DNA of 64,000 nt, from NCBI GenBank assembly GCA_948567375.1, contig OX419757.1:62868001-62932000 (forward strand), written 5' to 3'. Origin of the DNA: Lunularia cruciata. Lineage: Eukaryota; Streptophyta; Marchantiopsida; Lunulariales; Lunulariaceae. Of the stretch, positions 49,111-60,266 are shown piece by piece; the stretch's first letter is position 1; each line of letters begins with the position of its first letter. A model generated the notes under the pieces. That model saw only the letters and a list, made by a program, of their open reading frames with translations. It did not search any database and had not been told where the DNA came from. Position numbers and translations under genes: made by a program.

Positions 49111-49617
49111 TGATAGTAACACATGATGCTCTTTTCCATATTTCTCCATATTTGTGAAATCACAACCCTCACCTCCCAACTCACATGAGAAAACAATATA
49201 TCCAAACCCTAAAATCTATAAACTTTCATAACTTTCAATTTTTTTCTTCAAAATTTTCAAACTAAATTCTTATAGAACTTAATCATTAAAACTAAGAGAT
49301 TGAAAATAAATATTCTAGACCCATCACTCTCAATGTGTAATGATCACTCTAAACATCAAAATAACTAAAAATTTTCATAGCTTTCTACTCCATTTTCCAT
49401 AATCTTCAACCTAGATACCAATGGAAAAGAAATTGAAAAATGAAAAGAATTAACTATTCACACTAATGCTTTATGCTAGAGAGCCCTCATGAATTATAGA
49501 TGTATTCTCCCGTCACTCCCTCTCTTCACCCGTCTTCACACTCTCCCGCCGCTCCCGGTCGCATATCAGGAGGTAGGTTGTTGTTAGGTAGTTTCTATCT
49601 AAGATATCATATCGATA
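49111..49617. other. AT-rich noncoding spacer
   Basis: No gene; AT-rich to 49.45 kb, then a CT-rich stretch (49500-49565). Confidence 0.4.
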
Positions 49618-49735
49618 CTATTGGGGCTAGCGGGCAAGTCGCATTCTACCTCTTTTGTCTCTCCCTTGTACGGGCTGGCTTGACGGGGTCTTCCCCTCCT
49701 TCTTGTGTCCTATGGGACCGCCTTTCGCGATAGTT
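49618..49735 (+). repeat. Hairpin repeat family, copy 8
   Basis: ACTATTGGGGCTAGC, CATTCTACCTCTTTTGTCTC, CCCTTGTACGG, GACGGGGTCTTCCCCTCC and GGGACCGCC follow in order. A short insertion (GGGCAAGTC) separates the first two blocks. Confidence 0.85.
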
Positions 49736-49739
49736 GCTT

Positions 49740-50382
49740 ACCGAAGCATCTTTCACCTTCGGTCGCAAATAATCCTTGGCGCAAGACTCAAAGGCAAGTT
49801 GATCGCGGTAGAGGTGCAACATTTCCTACGGCTGGCTTGACAACTTCCACTCGAAGGTATTGATGAGGGGAAGGCTGCATTACAGAGAAGTTTAGACGAA
49901 GAGATTCTGAGTTCCGATGAATCGTGCCGCCAAAACGAGCAGGCGATTCAGCCGACGAAAGTTGCTACAGGGTCGGGCAAAGAAGGGTCCTTGTTTGCCC
50001 TGTAGCAAGAAGCACGCGGTATTTCAAACCTCTTTGCGTTGCAAGCAACACAAGAGGTTTGAAATATAGAAGACGAAGCCCACACTCGAGTCAGATTGAT
50101 GGCGCCCTCTAATCCCAGCAGCACAGGTGTTCTCATTTTAACACTGATGGGACACAGTTGACACAGTCATTGCCTTCTTCCAGTCCGACACGTGTCGTCT
50201 ATGAAATTGTAGAAGGCATGCAAACTTTGCTCTCGTGCAGTAATGGACAAGTCGGGGCCGAAGAAGTTTTGATAACCAGAACGGTTTCTAGTTCTGTTCT
50301 CGGCGCCTTCGGCCCTCTCGGCTATCGTTCAGTCACTTTGGACCACTCCCGTTTGGTACGAAAATCTAGTGGTGATAAGTAA
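49740..50382 (+). pseudogene. Unrecognised gene fragment
   Basis: One frame shows protein-like sequence with a single TGA: KGKLIAVEVQHFLRLA, stop, then QLPLEGIDEGKAALQRSL and DEEILSSDES up to a stop near 50004. After two hairpins, another frame (50158-50382) encodes VVYEIVEGMQTLLSC and further residues to TAA. The family is unknown. The broken frame directly after hairpin copy 8 suggests a dead fragment. Confidence 0.35.
49962..50066. repeat. Two consecutive hairpins
   Basis: The first pairs TTGCTACAGGG..GGCAAA (49962-49980) with TTTGCCCTGTAGCAA (49994-50008). The second has perfect 15-bp arms, TATTTCAAACCTCTT (50020-50034) and its complement (50052-50066), with a 17-nt loop. Confidence 0.75.
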
Positions 50383-51993
50383 AATTCACTTAACGGCCTC
50401 GAGATAAACCGTGAGTCATAGTACGCAACGAGCATGCTGGTGTTGGCAATGAATGTGCCTGCGTCTAAATTTTGACTTCCATGTTTCTTCTGAAATACTT
50501 TTGCAACAAAATATGAAATGGGTAAATATTAACGAAGAGTAAGGAATATTCGTTCAGTTCGTTCAATTCTATTCTTAGTTATAATCCATCAATCTAAATT
50601 GAACAAAGATTAGGTCGCGATTAGTAATCAAATTATCAGATTAGATATGTTACCATATCAAAAGCATACTTGCAATATCTATGTAAGATAATTTACTGTT
50701 CCAAGTGTTAAGATCTTCAATATGTAGCTGAACTGAATGTGGATTTAAGATGGGGAAGGGATTTTGACATATACTGGTTGATTTTACAAGCGGCGTGCAT
50801 ATTTTAAAATGAGAAGAGAGCTTAATCAGCCCAAACGAGATGATCAAAAACTGCAAATCACAAAAGAAATTTCTTACGTGTAAAAAAAGTTTTAAATTGG
50901 AATATATCAAAAACATAATTCACAGAAAGGTAAAAAAAAAAGGCTTCTAAATCTATAAAATATGGTTTAAAATATATAATGCTAAGTATGATGGTTCATT
51001 TACTCTGTGCTCCTTCAATGCGAACCGAGGTTCAAGATTATCATTTGAAGAATTTCCAACCTCTGTCTTCTAATTTAGTTTGCTATCAAGAAGTTGGTAA
51101 GTTGTCAAATTCCTTATCACAAAGAAATTAATTGTCCTTGATGACTTTGTAAGTGTTATCTCTATGGTTTCTATCTTCTGAAAAGTATAAATCGAATTTT
51201 AAAGTAATTTTTTTTTACTATATCCAAGACTTGTTTCCTGTATATCCTTATAAACTTCCTTCAATCACTTGACACGTTTTTGAAACTCATACATCTTCAA
51301 CTTCTATTATATATACCATTAAACAAGAACTCCCCATCGGAGTATCTTATTATCAACAGTAGACTTGATGTCCACTATCCTGGCAATCCAAATGACCACT
51401 ATGTTTGATCATTTCCTATAACAATACAAATAAACATATTATTTGCAAATTCTTTGCAATTATCTGATGATGGTATGCACTTGCTCCAAGATGACTTCTT
51501 GTGCAAAAATAAAGTTCTTGTCTTTGTCCAAAATATCAACATACTTCTAAAAAATATAAACACTTCTTTGCTCAAAAGTGTATTCAACGTTTACCACCTT
51601 CTTTTCTTCTTACTATAGAAGAACAATAGTGAATAAAAGGTAAATAGTAAAAGCTATTTTCAGTGGAGAAAATTTCTGAAAAATCTTTTGAGATGTAAAG
51701 AGTAAGTATCATGGTCAACTTCAAAATACTTCAAAGTACCCTCTGTATCTACTCTCTTTAAAATCCTTGACTGATTCATAAACTCTACCATTGGATCATC
51801 CTAATCCTCTTACTTGAATTAAGAGTATGCTTCCAACTAGCCAAATATGAGCTTCCAACTAACCTTTCTTCATGGCACTCTAAAAGCTGCTTTACTCTAT
51901 CTAGATGTAAAATGAATATCACAAGGAAATGGTTTAATTAAAATTTCAGCTTTACCTTTGGTCAACTTGAATTTCATATCATTAAGGGTTGAA
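50383..51993. other. AT-rich noncoding region
   Basis: No gene or transposon domain legible. Confidence 0.4.
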
Positions 51994-52495
51994 GGCAAGA
52001 ATAGACCAAAAATGACATGCGAAATTTGCAGTATTGCATTTTAAAGAATAGTAATTTTTATTTTTATATGATTAAATTTATTTATTTATGTATAAAATAA
52101 ATTTATAATTTATAATTTATCAATCCTTGAGGTATTATATATTTTAAGTTTTATATTCAGTCTTCAATAAATAAAATGTATATGTGAAAAGTAAGTGGTT
52201 GGATAGATGATGGTTTCAAAAATAGTAGTTTGAAGAGTTTTTATTAAGAAACCAAAATTATATGAAAATCAAAATAAATCCATAAATTTTGATTTTTGAA
52301 CATAGATGTTGTTTTAAACACCATTTTAAAATTAAAATAGATAATTTTAAAGTACTTACTAAGATGCTATTTGAGCTTGTCCATTTATTGATATATTGGT
52401 TGTTCCTTTGTTTACATGGAACTACTTTAGAACTAAGAAGATGCATATGACCATTTGTTCTTGTAAAAGATAACGATTATGCATAATTTATTAGG
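51994..52495. repeat. AT-rich dispersed repeat, short copy
   Basis: Starts AGAATAGACCAAAAATGACA and matches 34873-35200 with moderate divergence. Its last 150 bp resemble the right end of the long copy near 37.1 kb, so the middle is missing here. Confidence 0.6.
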
Positions 52496-52559
52496 ATGTG
52501 ATTTTATGGAAGAATGTGAGCAAAAATTCTTCACATGAAGTGAGTAGTATTATATTTTA

Positions 52560-54685
52560 CCTCTATTTTTTAGTTTTTAGAACAAGGTGTCCAAATGAGG
52601 TGATTCAAAAATGGAGTGCCACTGAAGATCAGACTCAACTCAAGGGCTTCTTGGGATTGATGGGATTCTATACTAAATTTGTCAAGGACTTCTCCAAGGT
52701 TGCACAATCTTTAACAACACTACTTGGCAAGGGGAAGAAGTAGACATGGGGAACCGCACAAGAGTTGGCCTTTCAAGAATTGAAAGCCACCTTGCTACAT
52801 GCACCAATCTTGAAGTGGTATGATCCCAAACATCCAATCAAGTTGGCTATAGATGCATCAAGCGTAACAATAGGAGCAATCCTACAATAAGAGTGGCACG
52901 ACGGATGGCATCCAAATTGCATATTTCTCTCGAAAGTTGTTATTGGCAGAGCGCAACTACCATATCATAAAATGAGAAGAGCTGGCCATTGTTCTTGCAA
53001 CCAAGCATTGGAAGCACTATCTGGACGAGAAGACATTTGTAGTAGAGATAGACTATAAACCTCTAGTCTACCTCAAGACATAGAAGGATCTATCTCATTG
53101 CCAAATTTGATGGGTAGAATGGCGACAATACCTCAACATGATAATCATCTACATGGAAAGTAAGAAGCAACTTGCAGATGCATTCACCCGCATGCTAATG
53201 GCAAACAACTAGATGGCAGAGGTTAAGATTAACCTTGAATTCTCACGAGAGATTCTGGCTACTACAAAAACTAATCTACAAATTGTAGAAGCACAATCAT
53301 CCAAAAGCATCACCAACACCCAAGGACTCACCTTTCATGATGGTAGATTATGGATCCCAAATGTCCCCGAATTATGCACCACCATTCTAGCAAAATGTCA
53401 TGATTCGGCCATTGCAATTCATATCGGAGTGGACAAGACCTTGGATGCAGTCCAGTGCCATTACTATTGGCCTAAGAGGAACAACAACGTGATGGATTAC
53501 ATGCAAAGTTGCCTACTTTGTCAATAGAACAAAGCTTCTAATCAAGCTCCTATAGGGCTCATTCAACCTCTTCCCACTCCTGCCCAACATTGGGAATAGG
53601 TGAGTATGGATCTCGTCTGTGAATTACCCAAGACCACCTCAGGGTTTGACTCCATCGTGGTCTTTGTGGACTGGCTCAACAAAATGATTCATGTACGCCC
53701 TACCACCAAGGATGTGACCGCCCCAAAACTAGCTCAATTATACTTAGATCAGTCTTCTCTCACCATGGCTTGTCTCAAGTACTCATCACCAATAGAGGCA
53801 CTCAATTCACTAGCTTGTTTTGGCGAACACTCTTTGGTTTCTTCAAAACCAAGTTGACCATGTCCAAAGCTTACACCCACAAATAGATGGACAAAAACAA
53901 AGCGGGCTAATCATACTATTGAAGACATGTTATGCGGTTTCACCTTAGAAGAGCAAGAGAGTTGGGACACCCTACTCCCATTTGCTTACAACAATTTATT
54001 GAATGCATCCACCGAGGTCACTCTATTCTTTCTCATGTATGGTGAACATCTCTTCACACTTTCTAGCTTGATGAAGATCCGTTTGGTGGCTACCAAGGTC
54101 AATGCAATCAACACATTTGTTTCTAGAATCCAACAAGGTGTGGAGAGCGCCAAGCACAAATTACAGATTGTGCAAAATCAACAAAAGTAGTATGTTGATG
54201 CACACCACAAGCACATGGAGTTCAATGTTGGGGATCAGGTGTGGCTATCAACAACCAACCTCACATTAGTTGGACCTCATAAGCGCAAACCTTGTTTTAT
54301 TGGGCCTTTCTCAATCCTTTGTCGAGTCGGCGCTGTGGCCTATCACCTTGAGCTACCACCACACATAAAGATCTATCTAGTGTTCCATGTTTGCCTACTA
54401 TGCATATATGCTCCATGATCAGGCCAATGTCATTTCACACAAGACATTGGACCTTGTTTGACACTCATTGATGGCATAGAGGAATATGAAGTGGAGCGTA
54501 TTCTCCAAAAATGCATGCATGGTGCTCGCCATCCGTAGGTGGACTATCTAGTATAGTGGAAAGGCTACCCCCTCTATGAAGCAACCTGAGAGCCTCTGCC
54601 AATTTGACACATGCACCGGTGTTGGTGCAAGCATTTGAACAACAACTACACAACAAGGACGTTGTGTCTTAAAAGGAGTGAGGTA
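52560..54685 (+). pseudogene. Ty3/gypsy chromovirus, 3' half of pol
   Basis: Order: end of reverse transcriptase with FLGLMGFYTKFVKDFSKVA (52643-52740), RNase H (about 52740-53210), integrase with an H..H..C..C zinc region ending CLLCQ (ORF 53213-53527), core beginning MDLVCELPKT (53600-53857), C-terminal part (53927-54418), and a chromodomain with EYEVERIL and WKGYPLYEAT (54481-54600). Several stops and frameshifts make it inactive. The chromodomain places it among chromoviruses. A purine-rich tract (AAAAGGAGTGAGG, 54671-54683) precedes the 3' LTR. Gag, protease and most of the RT are missing. Confidence 0.88.
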
Positions 54686-55428
54686 TGTATCACCAAGAGC
54701 TAGCCATATGATCTAGATGTGAAATTCAGTTTGGTAACATCTAGAATGATGTTATATATGATGGTCAAAATAGATCAGATAGAAGTATCACCAAAAGAGT
54801 ACTTCTACTAGCAAAGCAAAAACCAAAATAGACTTGAAAACCTTAAAATCAATAGCTAGACATATGATTAAAGGTGAGAATTGGTTTGGTAACATTTGAA
54901 AGGATGTTACACATGATGGATTAAACACATCAAAAAGAGGTATCACCAAAAGAAGACTTCTACTAATAGAGTAGGAACCAAAATATGCTTGAAATCTTTG
55001 AAGACAATTTTGGAGGCCTAAACGGATGAATTAGGCCTTAGAAATGTGCACATTTCCCCTCCCCTCATCAAGGAAAAGGCTGGCCTTCCTTCCCCCTACT
55101 TTGTCTAGTTGAGAGCTTTCCAATGGTACCTCCTCACCCACGTGATTATGAGATTCCTATAGGAAGATTCCCTAAAAGATTCCTTCTAGTCAAAGCTTGT
55201 TTGACCAACCAAATAGGATCTGGACCAACATGCTACCCATCCAAGTAAGTAATCCAAGGGTGGAGCTTGTTGACATGTCATCTATCTATGTGCCTAATCC
55301 TATGGTGGAGCTTCCTTGGAGGAGATCCTCTTTGTCTATATAATAAAGAGAAGGTGCTCCTTTGGGGAATCGGATGATTGAGTGTGAAATCTATGTTTTC
55401 TCTCTTCTCTTGTCCTCGGAGTATTACA
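54686..55428 (+). mobile_element. 3' LTR of the chromovirus
   Basis: 743 bp, TGTATCACC to GTATTACA, near-inverted ends. It holds two diverged tandem units in its first half (starting AGCTAGCCATATGATCTAGA and AATAGCTAGACATATGAT). Its promoter region shows TATATAATAAAGAGAAGGTG at about 55337. This LTR ties the three solo LTRs to this pol family. Confidence 0.9.
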
Positions 55429-56165
55429 CAAGTGCATTCTCAACTAGATCAACTCTTGTGTCAAACTTCAACTCAGAGTCAATCTCCTCCTTCATTAGGA
55501 CCTGAAATATATGGTAAAACAATCGCCACTCCATGTAAACCCTTTGCATACTGCAATGTTATCTCCTCTAGAATCTCCAAAGAACTCCGTTGTGACAAAG
55601 TAACCAGAAATTGCAAACCAAAATTATAACCACCGCAAGTACTTCACCAAGAATCACCACCAAGTGCCAACAACACCCACTAATGTAGCTCTAATTACAA
55701 CAATTCTACTTGGAGGAAGTGCAACCTTTAACTTGCCATCACAACACACATTCTCACAGTATGCAAGTCTTCACTTCTTGCCTCATCAAAGAGAAACACA
55801 AGTTATATGACTGGTCATCACTCCAATCTCACTACCAAGAACACACCAGAGCATCAATGTTCTAAAGTCAGGGCACCTCACACAAACATGGTGCATAAAC
55901 AAGAAATAAAGATTTGTTGGCACGGGGGGAGGGAGGGGGGGGGGGGGGGGCAAGGGGGATCCAATCACAAGAAATCTAAACAAAAACCCTCCATCTCATA
56001 AATCAACACCGGATTGACTCTGTCACCATTTGGCATTTGACATAATAGGAGTTATCTACTTCCTAAGCTACCAAGATAACCAAGAATGGGATCAAACAAA
56101 CTTTCCTACCCAAAGCTACTAGTGTATAAGTATCAATGGAACAATCACTTGGACAACAAGTGGGG
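55429..56165. other. Noncoding, with a poly-G tract
   Basis: No gene recognised. A G-run with few interruptions spans 55924-55951. Confidence 0.45.
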
Positions 56166-56280
56166 GTGGACCAATTTGCTAGGGCACTAGTCTAAGAACC
56201 AAAGATCTAGGATTCAAACCTTGTTACGCACAATCTAGCCGGGTGGGCAAATTTTTCCAAACAATAACTAAAAGCTATTC
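56166..56280 (+). mobile_element. tRNA-derived SINE candidate
   Basis: GTGGACCAATTTGCTAGGGC resembles a tRNA 5' half, and GGATTCAAACC matches a pol III B box / T-loop with four of five T-stem pairs (CTAGG/CCTTG). No full cloverleaf or acceptor pairing, so not a functional tRNA. Its 3' edge is unclear. Confidence 0.4.
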
Positions 56281-58559
56281 TAAACTAGCTAGCCTTATGT
56301 TAGCAAGCTTACTTGCTGGCCCTTCGTAGCCTCTCATAGCCCACAACCCTATGCCTTGAAGCTTCTAAATGCCCAAATGAGGCTTTTTTCTTGCCACTTC
56401 AAACCCTCCCCAAATTTGTTGAACTTCCTCAAAATCTGACCAAGCTCCTCCAACTTGAGCCAAATTCTGACATAAAATCAAGCCAAAATTTGACATAAAT
56501 TTTCCATAAAATTTGACATAAATCCCTAGAGTTGGTTGATCGCCAAATCCTTTGCTAAATCAACACTAAAGCCATATTGAAAGGATGAGATTCTCCAAAT
56601 CAAAAATTCAATGAAATGAGTTCCCAACTCCACCTTCATATTTGCCCTTCAAGCTCAATTTGCAGCAAATTGGTTTGCTTTCACCTCTTGAGCTCAAAAT
56701 GAACACCACTGCTTGAAATTGACTCTCTTCTCAAGGGATGTTGAATATGGCAAAAGGTCTTCTTATTTATACTTGAGGTGGGTATGGGTTTGCGGCATAG
56801 TGAAAGTTTCCATTAATGATATTTTTAGGGTAAATTCTTAGCCAAGTTATTTGATCCTTATGAAAATTCCAAACTATTTTGAGAGATTTGTTATGAAATA
56901 AATTAGGTACTTTTTGAGTATCTTGAAGTTCTAGTAATTTTGATTGCATTTCTACTAGATGTTTATATGATATTCTTGTAGTATTACATATCCTCTTTCT
57001 TCCAATCAATTATACCCTTTGGTTTGGAACTCTTGGATTGCATCTTGAGTATTATGAAGATTATAAAGCGTTCCTCCCAACCACATAAAATGAATAGTTC
57101 TATTTCTCATTCCATATAGTAATTTTATTTGTCAAGAAAATACATTAGAAAAACCTTGTTAAGGGTTTTATCAATTTAGTAGTCCTCATGATCCTATTGG
57201 TGATTGCAAGTAGAAGTTAAACTCAAGTAAGAAAAGAAGATGATTGGAATTGCAGATAATAGATTAAATACAAGTATGGTGGGCAAAACTAAGTTGATCT
57301 GCAACAAGATAGATAATGTTGTGGATAAAGAAGGAACCAATTTAATCATGAGAAATTCTATAGACTTGATTATCAAGAGGTAAGGGAAGGTTATGACTAA
57401 AGAGTTTAACTTTGTTACTAACAACAGCAAAAGAACAAGCACAACCATCGGTTTCAGTATCCTTTTTTAATAATTCTAAGTAATAAATTGATGAATTTAG
57501 CTTCCTATAAGTAAGAAAATAACATGGAAAATAAGGTATAAGTACTAGGAACATGGAAAATTGATGAGTGAAAAAGCTATCAAAAACTAAGGATTCTTGA
57601 CCAGGAAAGAGAGAATGTACTACTTGATGGCTTCAAGTTTTTATAGGAAACTCTATGGATGGAGAGTAATCAAATTCTTATGGTTTATATTTACAAATAT
57701 ATAAGTTATATTTTCTAAGTTAAGGTTTGTAGAAAAGTCTACCATATATTTAGGGGGATGTTAGGTAGTAGACATGGCTATTGAGTACCTAAGATCTTGA
57801 CATTGCTTTCCAAATCTTGCTCAAATCTTGACAAATACTTGCCAAAACTTGTCAAAGAGGCTTGGGTTCTGATTTAATATGAGTAGATTCAAGAGACCAT
57901 GTTGACAAGACATAGTGTCAAAATAGGACTTGGCAAATCAAGGTCAAATATAGAAGCTAAGAGGATTTTCTTAATCTATCTAACAAAACAATAAATTATA
58001 TTATAACCTTATATGGTGATAATGATAGATTTGATGAGATCAAGCTCCCAACATGTGATACAAGTTAACAATGATAAGCTAAGATTGTAGGAACTTATTA
58101 GAGAATATGCATCCAATTCAATAGAGAAAATACCAATGTAAGTGGTTCATTTCAAAAGATTTAACCTTGGTCCACTAGATATCACATAGGTATTGACTTT
58201 CACTCTAAAATGCAAAAAAGTACAAAAGGTCCATATATGTAGTGTGGAAAGATCCTTTGTTAACTTTGGTATCTTCATTAAACTAGCGCTATTGGACTTG
58301 TACAAACTTGTACACTCTTAGAACCAAACACGGGGTAATCATTTAGAGGACTCATAGAAATCAACGAAGGACACATATCAACAATATACATCTTGTCTTG
58401 TATTTTTTGATTGATGTAAAACATTTATTTGTGTGTCTCTCTTTCATCCCTCAAATGCATCTATATTAAGGCCTTTTGATGCTTAGCATGTCAAAGCAAA
58501 TTCTGAACTTCTCAAAATATAAAATTTCTCAACATATCTACAACATTCTCATATATATA
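56281..58559. other. Noncoding repeat-region DNA
   Basis: No legible domain. Frames on the minus strand (57009-56767, 57448-57194) are compositional. The end of this stretch lies downstream of the copia fragment and may include its 3' end. Confidence 0.4.
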
Positions 58560-58770
58560 TATATTCTTTGAATATACCTCTCCACTATTGATGACATCTT
58601 TGATGTAGTGATATCTCACATCAATAAAATACTTACTTGCAAAACGCATTGTCATCTGATTATCACAATGTAGTAGAATCTGATCCTACAATAAACTAAT
58701 CTTGCTTATAAAAGTATTGAGTCAAATAGCTTCCTTAGCTGCCTTTGTTACAACTATGAGCAACTATGAG
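58560..58770 (-). pseudogene. Ty1/copia RNase H fragment
   Basis: The minus strand reads TKAAKEAI, stop, then HCDNQMTMRFASKYFIDVRY and HYIKDVI. This matches the copia RNase H end (AAKEAIWL..CDNQSA..H.R.KHID.RYHFI). Two in-frame stops are present. It is the only copia coding piece seen in the window. Confidence 0.7.
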
Positions 58771-60107
58771 CCAATTTGTCTCTAATTCAGGATGAATTTT
58801 TGATAGCAATTAATATATCACACTATAGACAAGGAAGATGGAAAATTAAACTTAAAAAAATCAGCCAAGGCACCTCCAAAACTAAAACCATTGACACCAA
58901 ACAATTGAATGAGAGATAATTATCAATGAGTATATATTATCTCTAATTTATATAATTATGAAATTCTTACACGCAAAACTTATTAATTGAAGTAACTCCA
59001 TTTATTACGTAAAAAGTCATCTAAAGCAAAAAATATGCATACTCATTGGAATAATATAATAAATATATGGTTTTATTTTTGAATAACTAATTTAAGAATA
59101 ATTTAAAAGTACAGGAAGATCTACACCAAAAAGGCTTGTGAACCAAGATTTTCTCAACTCTTCATGTATTACAACTCAAATTAAAAGATCTTTAGACTAA
59201 GGCTACGGCTTCCAATACGGCGTTAAAATTAGTTAGTTTCCGTTATTTTCCATGTGTTGGTTGGGTGGGAAATAATAACCTAGTTTGTTCTTCAACCGGA
59301 TCCTTCACTCGTGTTAATTTAACTTAAGGAGAACTCATAATACACAATATGATCAGCTGTTCTAAGACTCAACCAAATTTCGTAGTAATCAATCAAATCT
59401 CGATCGATAGTAAATAAATCTATCGTCAATGAAATCATAACTCTTTTTATTTGACTAAAAAAATTATTTTTGTTCGATGTTAAGTAGATCGGCTCAATGC
59501 AAGTCGACGTGACGTTTGTATGCTAATATAGGATGTTTCTCACTAAAATAGTCGGTGTTAAATATGGACACTTGATTTATGAAGCTCTGCGTTTTTTATG
59601 ATAATTAGTGGATATGTATCACTAAAATCGTCGATGCCTGATGTATTTGCTTGATATTTGAGTTGTGACCATTTTATTGGATAACAACATATATGTTTCG
59701 ACAGATGCCTGTTCAAAACAATTGCTCGAGAGAAAATTAACAGGTGAACGCAAAAGATGAGCAAATTTGCCTTCCGTGATTCTCGGAAATACAGAGTGTA
59801 CGTTGTTGTGATTTGACTCTCTCGTGAGTGTTATGAATACACCACATGTAGACCCAAAAAGGATCCTTCCGTTTAAGGATCCCTGTTTGACCGCGGCTAA
59901 AATAATCATGAATCCTACCCATCGTGAACTGACTAAAAGAATAGATGAATCTCTCCTTAATGAACTGACGAAAAGATGGTGAATTCTACCTTTACAAACT
60001 GGCTAGAAACACCATAAATTAACCGCAATAATTTCAGAACGAGGAATGTATTATAATTTTGAGAAGTCAACTAAGTTTCCTTGGGAAGTAAAGCTCAGAA
60101 GAACCCA
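58771..60107. other. Noncoding spacer
   Basis: AT-rich to about 59.1 kb, then mixed composition. Short minus-strand frames at 59.56-59.92 kb have no recognisable motif. Confidence 0.4.
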
Positions 60108-60266
60108 TAGAACACAAGAAAGAGAAAAGGCGACCGCGTAGGTCGCCTCACAGAACACAAGAAGGATGGGAAGGACCCATCAGACCTCATAGAACACAAG
60201 AAGGATGGGAAGAACCCATCAAACCGTATAAGGAAGAGACAAAAGAGGTAGAATGGGGCTAGGCCC
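60108..60266 (-). repeat. Hairpin repeat family, copy 9, with an internal duplication
   Basis: It contains the stem GGCGACCGCGTAGGTCGCC and the block CACAAGAAGGATGGGAAG..CCCATC twice (about 60153 and 60197), ending AGGTAGAATGGGGCTAGGCC. It sits just outside the left edge of the right segmental duplication. Confidence 0.85.

Noticed and set aside
13321-60266. CRISPR-like array made of the recurring hairpin elements
   Set aside because: Copies are scattered over 47 kb in both orientations, with no regular spacers and no cas genes; this is eukaryotic repeat DNA.
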